From Brachycybe producta (taxonomy: Eukaryota > Arthropoda > Diplopoda > Playtdesmida > Andrognathidae), in NCBI GenBank assembly GCA_036925085.1, contig JAUPFP010000004.1:1254001-1318000 (forward strand): a DNA stretch of 64,000 nt. Direction: 5' to 3'. The position numbers and the translations under genes are program-made. Below, piece after piece: positions 35,781 to 46,757 of this stretch (the first letter of the stretch is position 1; every line of letters begins with the position of its first letter). Below the pieces are notes generated by a model that did no database searches, was not told where the DNA came from, and saw nothing but the letters and a program-made list of their open reading frames with translations.

Positions 35781-36872
35781 GTCAGAAAACCAGCAGTTTA
35801 TAAACCATTTCTAAATGCAAATAAAAATAATAATAAATAATTAATGAATGGAACAATTGATACTCATGATTATCTTGACGTAATAACAACATAATTATGC
35901 AAATACAAAGTACAAGTAATGGCTTTAATAAAAAAAAACTTCGCACAATTTTTCGTCCAAAAAGTTTTTTTTAAAAAAAAAAGAAATTGTTGAAATCATG
36001 CAATTTATTGCAAAAATCTGCATTTTTTTTGCAAACATTTGTCTAATTTTTACAGAGATTTAATTAATTTATTATCGCGAAATTTTCAAGAATTTCATAT
36101 TTATATTATAACTGAAATTTGCAAAGCAGTTCTGAAATTTTAAACAATTAAAAGAAAACATGAAAATCTATGTAAATCGTAATTTATTATCATCAGCACT
36201 TAAATCTTCATCACCCTGTAATTCATAAATTAAGGTTTTAATTTTAAATTTTAATTAAAATTTAAAATGTCGCGAAATGTTGTTTAAAAACATTTGTACG
36301 AGATTTAAATTTTAATTAATCTAAACATTTAAAATTGTAAGCGATATTTTTTGGGGTTTTTTTTTTGCATATATTTTCTCACTCTGGATAATTGAGGGAT
36401 TTTATTTTCAGTGGGTTTCTAATGCTAATTTTTTTTTGGTATGTATTATACTACATAATAAAAATCAGAATAAGATTCATTGAAGTGTGACCTTATATGA
36501 CCTTTTCGGTCATCATTAGATCTCCATTCTCCAAACGTTGTCGTTGATATTTTAAGAGAATAATTAATAGCACACAGTGATGATGATGACGATGACTTGA
36601 AAAGCCTCATCTGAGACTTGGAGTTCTGACTCTGTGTGATTTTTCTCTTATTAATTAGTACAAACGAGGAAAGAGATAAAGTTCATCCATAAGGGCTATG
36701 ATGATGATGATCATCGTCATCATGGCTATGATGATGATGGTGGTGGTGGTGGTGCCTGTTAGTGTATGGATGGATTGATGCAATTATCTGCAGCTTTATT
36801 ATCATAAACTTCCGATAAAACTGCATTTTCAGTTTCCTGGAATTATAATTAGTTGATGAAACTAATTGTGTG

Positions 36873-36921
<49 letters not shown>
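36873..36921. repeat. CT microsatellite
   Basis: About 24 CT units in intron 1. Confidence 0.95.
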
Positions 36922-36927
<6 letters not shown>

Positions 36928-39224
36928 TTTTTTCTATTAAAAAAACCTCCCCTCAAGCTTTAGGTAGCTTATAGACGATCAATTCTGGCTTGTCCATTCT
37001 TTTGTTTTCTCGTTAGTGTATACGTTCTCCACACCAACGGATTGACAAGTCAAAATTGACAGTGTAAAAAGTATCTTTAGAAGTTTGTGAGGGTTTTTTG
37101 GTTAGGAAAAATATAACCATTCTGAAAGCATGGCTAATGTATGCATTCATCATGTTCATTGTTGGTAATGTACCGTCATTCTTTATAATGGCTAAACCGC
37201 TAAACAATTATGTAAAAACCACCGATTTGTTACTAATTTTTTGCACAATTAGATTCAAAAGACTTGAAGTACAACTTTGGATATAATTTCCGCATTTTAG
37301 AAGCAACGTTAAGTATAAATTTCAGGTGTTTTATAGACTAGAAGAGTAAGTGAATCACTTTATGGGAATTTTCATAATATTTAAAAAATAAACTTTTCAT
37401 GGCAATTTTAAAATTCTCAATTTTTTACGTCAAGTTGGCTAAAACTTGTCATAAATAGTTTACTTTTAAAGATATCAATGCCATTTATTAAATATAGTAG
37501 TTTGTAAATCACTTTCTGTTTTATCTTTATTGACTTTTTTTATTTATAGTTACTTGGCTTTGGATTTTTATGAAAATTTCAAGCAAAATCTTTTTCAACC
37601 TGCGACCCAAGAGCCATTTGTGAAATAACAATCTCATTTTTGATCAAGCAACAATTACGAATTTAAATCAAAAAACACTGGTTAGAGGCTAGAACTCTAG
37701 TTGACAATTGATAGTAACCAGACATGTAACATCTAACCAGCCTTTTTGATTAGAAAATACATAATTGCAGTTGCTCTAATGATGATGTTTATTTCACAAT
37801 TGGCATTTGGGCCACAAATAGAGAAACATTTGCTTTTGATATTTGCATAAAAATCCTGGCCCCTAATATATAATTACTATTAATTAGACTGAACAGAGTT
37901 TGTGACAATTATAAAAAAATCTTGAAAACATCCAAAAATGTCTTCCTGTCCAAAATGTAGATTTGCCTGATTTTGATAACATGGCCAATATTTAAACCTA
38001 CAAGACGAATAGCTGGTTTAACAACATTGTCTAAGAATTCTATAGAATGACTGATTTTTCTCTCAAATTTGACATGTTTTTGCGACTATTGGACATTAAA
38101 AACATCCATCTATAAAATGGTTTTTATAGGTTTGAATACAATTTAATCAGAATATTTAGTGGTCAGTATACACACACATTATGTGTCAACCCTGTGACAC
38201 TTTCATTTTGGGTGTTGTTACTTCTTTCTTCTTCTTCTCCTCCTCAAAGGGCGTTTCATTAATGGAGGTTTTTGAATTTAATGTTGTTTGGGGTTGAGAA
38301 TAGATTTGTAAAAGGGGTTTTGGTGGGGGGGAGGGATAGAGATACGCTCGTAGGAGGAAGGGTGGGATATCACTTTCACAATTTAAGATGAGATTTAGCA
38401 CATCTGTGCAAGAAAGTCTGTTACCATAGTAACTACAACATAAAGCACCCGTAACCCAACACACTCTAATCATCATCAATATTTGACTTCCTCCTCCTCC
38501 TCATTCTTCTGCTCCTCCTTTATTGTTTGTTAAAATGTAAAGGACAAAATAATTAGAAATATTGAATGATGGAAGATAAGTGATTATTAATATTTTCTTA
38601 TTAAAAATTGGTAGAATGATGAAAACAAGATTTGAATGTGGGTGGAGAGGTGATTTTAAGTGTTAAGACAATAAGGAGAGTTGAATAAATCGATGTTTAC
38701 GACGAACTTTGTTGTTAAAATTAGTAAAAAAAAATGGTTTTATAGCAGAAAGAAAGAGAGGGAGAGAAATTTTTAATTAATTTATACTTGTAACTGTCAA
38801 GACAGTTAATGCAACTTGTAATATTTGCAAGTTGAACTAATATGTTGAATGAATCTGAATCATCTTTAGTTTCTGTTTGTGAAGTTCTTTTGTTTGATGA
38901 GTTTTTGGGGTCTTTTGTCTTTTTTCATTGTCAATCAACAGATTTATTTACACAAAACATGAATTCTAATGAATTCCATGTGTAAAAGATGGATTTTTCT
39001 TTGTGCTGAATATAATAAGTGTGTACTTATGGGTACAATTCAAACGATTTGGGTTTTTGTTCTGTTCAAATTTCTGAAGAATGAATCACAAGTTTAGAAA
39101 TTCTTCAGAAAAGAAGAAACAACTTTTGTCATTCTTTATTATGTGGACACATTCCGAAATGTCACAATCCATATATTTAGGTCCATGTTTCTTCTTCTCT
39201 TGCCTATTTATTCAACCACTATAT

Positions 39225-39370
39225 ATGTGTCACATTCATTTGGTGTAATTGTCCATTACACGAAATGTATGTCCATTTCGTGAAATGAACATAAATTGGC
39301 CAGATACAAAACGCGAAACGGACATACATTTCGTGTAATGGACAATTACAGAAAATGTACGCGACATAAT
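39225..39370. mobile_element. Snap-back MITE with TGTAATTGTCCATTACACGA arms, copy 2
   Basis: It has the same arm and AAAACGCGAAAC centre as copy 1, with an extra ATGTATGTCCATTTCGTG segment. The ends (TATATGTGTCACATTC / ACGCGACATAATA) indicate a longer terminal repeat, probably in a TA target. Confidence 0.75.
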
Positions 39371-40702
39371 AATACAGTATATATGAAAAATGGGTTTGGT
39401 TTTTCATTCACTTCTCTAAAAACCTGTTGGGAATTATCCTAATTTGTGAAGATTCTAACTTCTAACTCTGGGTTAACTTTCAGGTCTTTCCGTCAGATCT
39501 GCGTCTGTTTCACAAAATGTCACATCTGTTGAGATAAATGATAATTAGGGAGGGATGTGACTTTATGTACTGCCAAAGTGGAAACATATTCATTGTGCAT
39601 AATTACCAAGTCAATGTACAAAACCTAAATCTGATAGGCTAATTGCACAACTAACAGTGTTTTAGCCAATTGAGACAGAATTTACGTGGCATATGTTTAG
39701 TGCCATTTTAGTCTGTTTGCAAAAAAATTACTGTAAATTCTAGGACGGGATACAGTAATAGACTAATCGTTATATAGACAGACTACCTCTAGCTTCATTT
39801 ATACAACAATTGCTTCATTAAAGACTAGAAGAGAAAAAAACATACTCTCAGTAAAAGCAATTCCCTCTGAATGAAGTTAGTTTACTTTACAATAAATGCA
39901 AATTGTTTGCTAAATAATAAATGCTAACACAAAAACCGTGTTTGTGCATTTTTTTTTTTTTTGTTTTATGCAAAACAACAACAAAAAAGAGGCCTTTCAT
40001 TGTTTTATTTACGTAAGAAGTAGGTAATTCAAATTCAGAAGTACCTTAAAGGTTTTTTTTTTTTGAGGGGTTCATGTTGGTTTTTTTAGAGCTCATCTTT
40101 TTCTTGCATCTAAAAACCTAAGGTAGATTTAGTTTAACTAGGATAAAAAATGGTGGATTTTTTTTTTTGTTTTGCACAATATATAGGCCCTTTTCTTCTT
40201 TTGTAACATTATGCATCTTCTTTATTCATCTGTTTCATCTTTTTTTAAGTTTCTTTTGCATACATATTGTCTTCATTTTTGGATATGCCTCTTTCAATTA
40301 TTAAAAACACAATTTTCTTTTCTTAATTCTTTTATATATTCCTGTATATGTGCTTGGGGGGCTGGCTCTCTTGAGAGAAAGATGAGTTTCTTCCTTAAGA
40401 TCCATTAGATATTAGCATCCATACCATTATATAATGTTTAGTAGTTTTGATGAAAAAGATGGCTGCTTCATTCTTTTCTAGATAGAAAGAAGTCTTCTTC
40501 TACAGAGTGGCACAAATGTCATCAACCTATTTGAAGATGCCGCCATTTTGTTTTTAAACATTATCTGTCATTGTTTTGTGTTTACAGTTGTGTAGAGACA
40601 GTAGTACGACATTTATTATGAACAAATACACACCATATGAGCGTGAGGAAATTGTGACTTATTTTTTATTCAAAACATTATAGTCTTATTTCACGTTTTG
40701 GT

Positions 40703-40958
40703 GGGACAGACTAATCTTAGTTTACTAGGTGACCTACACTTTCAGATAGCTGTTTGGAAAAGAACTGGGTCACTCAGTGACCTACACCTTTTTTTTTACA
40801 TTCGGGATAGGCTGTGTCCCCTAGACCCTCTGGAACAAGCTTAATTTAACACCACCTAATCACCAATATATATAAAAAAAAGTTTAAAGTGTAGATAACT
40901 GAGTGACCTACAGTTCTGAAGTGTAGGTCACTTAGTGACCTACGATTAGTCTGTTGTC
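40703..40958. mobile_element. Foldback with ACAGACTAATC...GGTGACCTACACTT arms
   Basis: ACAGACTAATCTTAG and TAGGTGACCTACACTTTCAG at the left are inverted at the right (AAGTGTAGGTCACTTAGTGA, ACGATTAGTCTGT). The right end was the target for Mutator-like copy E. Confidence 0.68.
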
Positions 40959-41161
40959 ACAAGCATTTAGAAATCGAGACGAACACAAGTTGGCTCCGTC
41001 CTTTTTATGACGACTGGGAACTTCTAATTGGTTTGTTGTGTGGTTCGACGATGAAAAAGGCGGAGCATGTCGTCAGATTACATAACCAACCAATGAGAAG
41101 TTGCGTTCGTCATAAAAAGGGCGGAGCCAACTTGTGTTCGTCACGATTTCTAAATGCCTGT
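40959..41161. mobile_element. Mutator-like foldback MITE, copy E
   Basis: The ends are ACAAGCATTTAGAAATC and ATTTCTAAATGCCTGT, with a perfect 10-bp duplication GTCTGTTGTC on both sides (40949-40958 and 41162-41171). The target is the terminal repeat of another foldback element (40703-40958), so it inserted at that element's edge. The central TGACGTCA has lost bases in this copy. Confidence 0.83.
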
Positions 41162-41188
41162 GTCTGTTGTCATTTTGGTGACATGCAC

Positions 41189-41525
41189 TGGCCACCAAAG
41201 TCACTCAAATTTTAACAGTCCCAGACATCTTTCTGTGGGGTTGTTTGAAGGGCAAAGTATATGCTGCTGATAAGCCACGGACACTGGAACAGCTAAAAGA
41301 AACAATATTAACCAAGAAATAAGAGAATCTACCTGGCGAAATGTTGAAGACAATGATGGAAAATGCAATAAAACAAGCCCAAGTTTGCACAGCGACCAGT
41401 GGTGGCCACTTGGCCCTGATATTATTTTTAGATATTGACAATAAAAATGTTTTAAAAATTGTCATTGTATTTTTTTTTAATTATAGGCACACGAAATCTG
41501 ATGATATTTGAGGCCACCCTGTATA
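41189..41525 (+). pseudogene. mariner-type transposase C-terminal remnant
   Basis: WPPKS at 41189 and, one frame over, PDIFLWGCLKGKVY followed by KPRTLEQLKETI correspond to the WPPRSPDL.P.DFFLWG..K..VY....P..LEEL motif at the end of arthropod mariner/Tc1-type transposases, including the third catalytic Asp position. A TAA interrupts the frame at about 41323, then GEMLKTMMENAIKQAQVC and GGHL continue in frame, matching the conserved IPPEML...NGGHL ending. A TATACAGGGTGGCC-type terminal repeat follows (inverse, 41511-41525). At least one frameshift and one stop are present, and the 5' two thirds are missing. Confidence 0.75.
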
Positions 41526-43152
41526 TATTATTACATAAAGAGTTTTTCAAAAAGAGAGGATTAACTTAGTTTAATGTTAAAGAACATTAGAGAAAAGATC
41601 CCCATTTTTGAGTGTTTTTGGTAACATCACCACCACCAACCAACCAACCACTAAATCCTAGGTTTTTCTTCTTCATTTTATATAAAAATAACATAGAGGA
41701 AAAATTTAAAGGGAAAAGTGATTCACTTCATTTGATTATGGTTTTTTTAGGTTGTTCTTTTTCTTAATCCATTTTTCAATATATGAAATAAATTATGAAG
41801 ATGATGATGATGATGGTATTTTTTGTGGGTAAAATTGGGTCAGTGTTGTGTGTGTTTTACATTTTTTTGATGTTGTTTCTCCCTTTTCCATCATTGTATG
41901 TTTAAAATTCCTCCTCTCTTGATGTAGTTTTATACCCGCGTAACTTCATAAGATACAACAGAGTTGCTACACTTTTTGTGTTTCAATTCTGAAAAAGAAA
42001 ACACTTTTTCAAGGAAGAAAAATAATCATAAAATGGAGATTGTTGAAAATTGAAAGTGATGGATGTTGTTTTATATACAGAAAAAAAAATGTCATCCTTT
42101 TCGAATTTTATTGATCTTTGGTTGTCATTTTCTTTTATTCAAACCAGAAGTTTTTTTTTATCGGTGTTTTTCAAGAAGGTTTTTTTTATATTGATAAAAC
42201 AGTTTTCATTGTTTGCATGGTTTGCAAGCTTTTTTTTTAAATAAAATCTTAATTGTGCCATAATAATGCATTAAAACTAAGAGAACTTTTTCAGAACAGT
42301 TTTCTTTTTCTTTTTTTTTTTTTTGAAACTAGAATAGTAAATGAATTTGCATTTATAAATATATAATTTTTGTCTTCATAATTAAAATATCTTTGGTAAA
42401 AAAAGACGAAATTTCACTTTTTTGGTTTTAAGTAAAAATGCAATGAAAAAGTTATTTTCAAATTAAAGATTGTTATAGAGAAGTTGAAACACACACAGAC
42501 TCATCAAAACGTCATTGTGAGCTCAGCCCACCAAGCCCAAATAAGGCTCAGACGACCCATGGGCTGAGCTTTTTCCCCTCAATATTCATCAAATCAATTA
42601 TCTATGACAGGGTGGATTAAAAATCATTACCGGTATTTTTTAAAAAAAAAAATCAATAAAATCGGATTATATTTAAATCATTTTTTTTTATTTAAAATTT
42701 CATAAAATGGTCCTTTTTAATATAAAAAAAAAACGAATTCATGCATGACTAAGTGTTCAATCTGCGTATTCTCACCCCTGTCATGCACTTGTTTTTTTTT
42801 TTCAAAACTCAGTAAGTCCATATTTTGGCCAAACCTATTTTATTGCAGTTTCGTAAACAGTTTTCAGAGCTGAATGGATATATCTCTAATAAATTTTATC
42901 TAAGTAGAATATATCGCATAGTAAGGAGATAATCCATATTCAGGTTTTTTCTATCTCTTTTACATGTAAAATAATTTGTTTTTTTGCGTGAACAATTTGA
43001 GTAACTGGACTTAATGAGTTTTGATAAAATGTCATTGTTATCTTATTTTTCAATAAATAAAAAAAATGCAAAATTGAAAACTAGATTTATTTTAATGTTG
43101 TTAAAAATTTAATTAACGTTTGGTTTATTTTTTTATTTTTTTTTTGGTTTAG

Positions 43153-43228
43153 TTTTGGAAAACGTTTGGCTGGAGGTAGTCGTCGTGCCAATGAATGCCT
43201 CATTCTGGAACCGTCTGAAATGTTGGTG
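43153..43228 (+). CDS. PDZ-GEF: PDZ-GEF exon 2: end of first cyclic-nucleotide-binding-like domain
   Basis: This exon follows a pyrimidine tract and TTTAG acceptor and ends GTG|GTAAGT. After the one base that completes the Cys codon it encodes 25 residues: FGKRLAGGSRRANECLILEP then SEMLV. The pattern FGKR..G..RR..EC..LEPSEM.V is characteristic of RAPGEF2/RAPGEF6 and fly Gef26, where it forms the phosphate-binding-cassette region of the N-terminal cyclic-nucleotide-binding-like domain. The Lys in FGK replaces the Glu of the canonical FGE cassette, in keeping with reports that PDZ-GEFs do not respond to cAMP in the usual way. The exon is phase 2 at its start and phase 0 at its end, which fits both neighbours. 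It sits between introns of 10.6 and 14.9 kb. The family assignment is firm on motif grounds; whether it is RAPGEF2-like or RAPGEF6-like has no meaning outside vertebrates. Confidence 0.9.
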
Positions 43229-43929
43229 GTAAGTTGATAATGTTAAAATGTGCGCGAGTGTCAACGTTGTGTGTTTTCTGTTGTTCTTTTAACCAATTGT
43301 GATGCAAATGAAATCCATACAAGTTGGTTTTTTTTTAGAAAAAAAAAAAGGGTTTGGGGGGGGTTGAAAAATAAGAGTTTTTGGAGGTTCAATTGTGTCT
43401 TTTTTTTCTGATTTTGACAATCACACCTTTTGTGTCGAGTCTCTCTTTATTATTTATTCCATTACGAATGATATTTCAATTGTCATTTTTGGTTGGTGGT
43501 TTGTGTTTTTGTTTTCATTATTTTACTCCTATCTCTTCTTTTATTTGCAATTTCACTTTTTGTTCTGAAGAGAGAGAGAGAGAGAGAGAGAGGTAGGTTA
43601 TTATAACAACAACAAAAACATGGAAAATTTAATTCAATCATTCTACTTTATAACAAGAGAAAAATTGTTTTTGAGTTGTTAGTTCCGGTTTTTATTTATT
43701 TCCAGGTTTTGTGTTTTGTCTTCTTTTTCTGTCTTTTGATTTAATCAAATGATGAGGGTTTTTCCACTTTTTTGTGTGCAAATTGAGCTTCAATGAAATG
43801 CGATTTTATTTTCTTTCTATGTTAAGTGGAAACCAAATAAATCTTAAGATGAAAAAAGTATATTGACTCATATTACATTACACAGATTTTAATTATAAAT
43901 GAACATGAGACTTTTTCTATTTAAATTCA

Positions 43930-44200
43930 TCATTTTTTGTACCGACATTTACAATTATTACATACAAGTAAATAGGCCTATACAGTATAAAGCTGGGTTT
44001 TACTTTTCTATAAGGTGGCTTAGGTGACTGATTGATAGCTTGGAATGTGGTGGTAAAACGGGATATGGTGGGCATATGTGTGGGGTCTTTGGGAGTTTGG
44101 CACAAAATAGAAATGAGTGGAGTCAGATAGAACCCAATAAGGCTGACATCAACTGCATACTGCTGGAAAAGGTGCAGGAAATGAGGATGAAGGTGGCTCA
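43930..44200 (-). repeat. Dispersed repeat, copy 2 (SINE-like fragment)
   Basis: On the minus strand it reads CATTTCCTGCACCTTTTCCA then ACCATATCCCGTTTTACCAC, collinear with 2870-2990. It is diverged and carries additional 3' sequence. Confidence 0.45.
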
Positions 44201-44461
44201 ATAGATATTTATTTTATTGTTTTTCCTTTGCATGTCACCACTGCAGTGGCTATTATGTTCTAGTTTTTAAAACACGTTCAAGTTTCTCTTCATTTCGCAT
44301 CTGAAAGACAATAATCAAGAGTTCAAGAGGTTTTTTTAACACTTTAAAACCACCTTAAAGAGAAAAAGTTCGTCTAAATAGAAAATGCAAGTAGAAGTAA
44401 ATGGTAGAAATCAGTTTTGGATTTCAGTTTTAAAAGAATATTCAGAAAAATATCGTTTTAA

Positions 44462-44822
44462 AAGGGGGATGCTAATTTGATGAACAGCTGAACTGAACGT
44501 TCAGAACAACGGTAGGTACAGTCGAACAAATTGTAGGAACAGGCTGAATGTTAGGTTTAGTTAAATGATGCTTGTTGCAGGGTGTCTGTGGGGCACAGCC
44601 TCCCCCAGGTTTTAAAGATATTTCATCAAATTAGTCCATTCTTCCGTAATTTGATCAACGGTTGGAACGGTCGGAACAATGGACAAATTTGATGAAATAA
44701 TTCTTTAGAAACTGGGAGGTTGCACCCCTCAGACAAGCTTAATTGAAACTAAACATAACCTTCCGACGGTTCCTACTGTTGTTCCGACCCGTTCCGCCGT
44801 TCATCAAAATAGCACCCCGTTT
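44462..44822. mobile_element. Foldback MITE with GGGGTGCTATTTTGATGAAC-type ends
   Basis: GGGGGATGCTAATTTGATGA at the left is inverted as TTCATCAAAATAGCACCCCG at the right. Inner blocks with GGAACGGTCGGAACAA recur. It is about 360 bp and non-coding. Confidence 0.65.
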
Positions 44823-45845
44823 TAAAATGTCAAACTCAAGGAGGTTTTGAGAATGGATTGCAATCGTTATAACTTATTACTTGAAGATGTAAAATCTACT
44901 TTTCTAGTTGTCTTTACTTTGTATCTAGCTAATTCTGCAGATTTAAAGCCCTGAAAAAAGTTATTTCAGTGATCATCAGATTTTTCTAAAAGAACATCTT
45001 CGGAATTGTAAAGTAGAATAACTTTTGAGGATTTCCACTTTAATCTTCAGTGACTTGACGAGAACTACTTCACTTGGGTCACTTGGTGGTCACAGTGCCA
45101 CAGTGGTCACACATATTGAGGTTCATGATGATGATGATGATGAGCACAATCATTCATTGACGCTGACAGATGAATATGATGGATGTGTTTTGAGAGTGAA
45201 CGAGATAGAGAGAGAGAGGAGAGAGATCGATTGCAAAGAAATGAAAAGACAATATATAAATAGAGAGAGAAAATGCATTTTATGATAATGAAAAGAATAC
45301 TAAATATGGTTTTAATGTGTAAACATCTTTCGAAGTCGCCTTATTCTACCTTTCAGGAACATAATTAAGAGAAACTTAGAAAGTGTTTTGGAAACTAGAA
45401 GGGTAACTTAATCATTTAAGATCCTATATAGCAAAATAACTTGGAAAAAAAATCGTTAGATGGCGCGGTTATTGTTTTTTTTTACCTATGGCGGCAATTT
45501 CCATCAAAAAGAATTGTCTAGACAAATTTGACAAAAAAAATTTGTTTTTGACAATAAATCTTTTTGACAAGAAAGCTCATGAAAAAAATTGAGTCAGTGC
45601 CAAAAAAGGGAAAGGGGGGAAAAAAAGTAAAGACACTACCGGTATGGTTTTAAAAAGTCTCAAAGAGGAAATTAAAAATAAAATTTTCCCATTTATATAA
45701 GCCATATAAATGGGAAAAATTTAAATTTTCAATTCAAATTTAAAATTCTCAACATAAAATAAATTAAAAACTAGAAATTATGAAAAATCAAAGTATATGA
45801 TACATGTGCACCCCCACATGTATGTACATGTACACACATTTATGC

Positions 45846-46105
45846 ACGTGTCTGCACGTTCATGCACGTGTCCGCACGTTCATGCACGTGTCTGCACGTG
45901 TCCGCACGTTCAGGCACGTGTCCGCGCGTTCATGCACGTGTCCGCACGTTCATGCACGTGTCCGCACGTTCATGCACGTGTCCGCACGTTCATGCACGTG
46001 TCCGCACGTTCATGCACGTGTCCGCACGTTCATGCACGTGTCCGCACGTTCATGCACGTGTCCGCACGTTCATGCACGTGTCCGCGCGTTCACGCACGTG
46101 TACAC
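45846..46105 (+). repeat. 20-bp tandem array, CACGTG in nearly every unit
   Basis: About 12-13 units of GCACGTGTCCGCACGTTCAT, flanked by degenerate half-units to 46220. Because 20 is not a multiple of 3 and no unit holds a stop in any frame, all three plus-strand frames are open (up to 177 codons at 45797-46330). The His/Cys/Arg/Val-rich peptides are an artefact of the repeat. CACGTG is the canonical E-box. Confidence 0.92.
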
Positions 46106-46398
46106 AATTGCCCGCATGTGTACGCATGTGCCCACACGTGCAGGCACATTTATGCACGTTCACGCACGTGTCCGCATGTGCACACACATGTATGTATATG
46201 TACACACGTGTACACATGTATAATAACACATGATAACAATGTTGATAACAAAAAAGGGGGACAGAATTGTTTTCACACTGCCTGGCCCACTCTTAGCAGC
46301 CCTGAACAGAATAATTATCTAACCCTGTAGTTGGGCTTTTCTTTCTTTCTATATATAAGTAGAATGAAAGAAAAGTATATATATATAATATATGTATG

Positions 46399-46557
<159 letters not shown>

Positions 46558-46731
46558 AAGCATATGTAAATGTCACTTGAAAAGCAATAAAAACATCTAA
46601 AGAGGCGCTCCAGACGACCCACCCACCTTGAAAATTCACCCGCCTGCAATTAACTCAAAAAAAAAAGCTATTTTCCAAAAGTGACATTTTATGGCAATAA
46701 ATTATTTTCTTTATATCTAGTCGGCACGCAA

Positions 46732-46757
46732 TGTGACGTCATATGCATGACGTCACA
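46732..46757. promoter_or_regulatory. Palindrome with two CRE (TGACGTCA) sites
   Basis: TGTGACGTCAT, four bases ATGC, then ATGACGTCACA: perfect 11-bp arms carrying two full CREB/ATF consensus sites, centre to centre 16 bp apart. It lies in intron 2 in otherwise AT-rich DNA. Function is inferred only from the motif. Confidence 0.6.

Larger units (their letters stand above)
32598..43152 (+). other. PDZ-GEF intron 1 (10,555 bp)
   Basis: GT-AG intron between coding exons 1 and 2. No other exon was recognised inside it. It carries foldback elements at 32655-32936, about 33885-34050, 35500-35780, 37325-37520, 37673-37750, 39225-39370 and 40703-40958, a Mutator-like MITE at 40959-41161, a mariner remnant at 41189-41525 and a long CT tract at 36873-36921. 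The rest is AT-rich low-complexity sequence. Confidence 0.8.

Noticed and set aside
45797..46330. 177-codon open frame rich in His, Cys, Arg and Val
   Set aside because: It is the translation of a 20-bp tandem repeat that lacks stops in every frame; the three frames give equivalent peptides. No splice or start context was found.
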